Part shown: one piece after another, positions 39,759 to 39,772 of the stretch
Numbering within the stretch: the stretch's first letter is position 1
How the letters are laid out: every line of letters starts with the position of its first letter
Origin: an uncultured Oscillospiraceae bacterium
Lineage (GTDB): Bacteria; Bacillota; Clostridia; Oscillospirales; Oscillospiraceae
NCBI GenBank assembly: GCA_944387285.1
Contig: CALXEH010000016.1
Coordinates: 1 to 39,772 of the forward strand
DNA: 39,772 bases
Direction of reading: 5' to 3'
Notes under the pieces: generated by a model
Databases searched by the model: none
Told to the model about the DNA's origin: nothing
Seen by the model: only the letters and a program-made list of their open reading frames with translations
Translations under genes and position numbers: made by a program

Positions 39759-39772
39759 GCAATACCGGCGAC

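Noticed and set aside
1..39772. CRISPR arrays, insertion sequences, integrases and rRNA
   Set aside because: No regularly spaced repeats, transposase or integrase motifs, or rRNA signatures were seen on either strand.

Overview
The window looks like a chromosomal segment of an anaerobic, GC-rich Gram-positive bacterium, probably in the class Clostridia (Oscillospiraceae or Christensenellales-like). This is inference from gene content: SAM-I and TPP riboswitches, a V/A-type ATPase operon, LytR-CpsA-Psr cell-wall ligases, a GH25 lipoprotein, a ferredoxin-dependent 2-oxoacid oxidoreductase, tRNA genes with encoded CCA, and promoters close to the sigma-A consensus. Isoleucine AUA and arginine AGG codons are common despite the high GC. 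No taxonomic marker gene is present, so the rank is tentative.

Layout. (1) 1-6074 is an accessory, less GC-rich cluster: a BaiCD/2-enoate-reductase-type flavoenzyme (5' end outside the window, frameshifted near its 3' end), a DUF169 protein, a GntP-type permease, an MFS transporter and a TetR regulator. (2) A minus-strand tRNA-Leu (6292-6376) separates this from a very GC-rich core: DUF554 and EamA membrane proteins, a GH25 lipoprotein, a SAM-I riboswitch controlling a nucleotidyltransferase plus metK, and a nine-subunit V/A-type ATPase operon (11367-19991) with a lipoprotein as likely last gene. An orphan ComEC-like metallohydrolase, an XRE regulator, two tandem LCP ligases, a DUF362 ferredoxin-like protein and ilvE follow. 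(3) A minus-strand thiamin salvage operon (TPP riboswitch, thiE, thiD, cytX) occupies 27971-30836. (4) 31141-39561 is a second, less GC-rich catabolic module: a divergent IclR regulator, a YkvI-type permease, a four-subunit 2-oxoacid:ferredoxin oxidoreductase, an IlvD/Edd dehydratase interrupted by one in-frame TAA, a class III CoA-transferase and a Dabb-domain protein. The window closes with minus-strand tRNA-Tyr and tRNA-Thr.

How the genes may work together. The IclR-linked module reads as an import and catabolic route. A hydroxy acid would enter by the permease, the dehydratase would make a 2-oxo acid, and the oxidoreductase would turn that into an acyl-CoA, CO2 and reduced ferredoxin. The CoA-transferase could then recycle the CoA onto another acid. 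The substrate cannot be told from sequence. The other unusual unit is the nucleotidyltransferase between a SAM-I riboswitch and metK, which ties an unknown nucleotidyl-transfer reaction to SAM supply.
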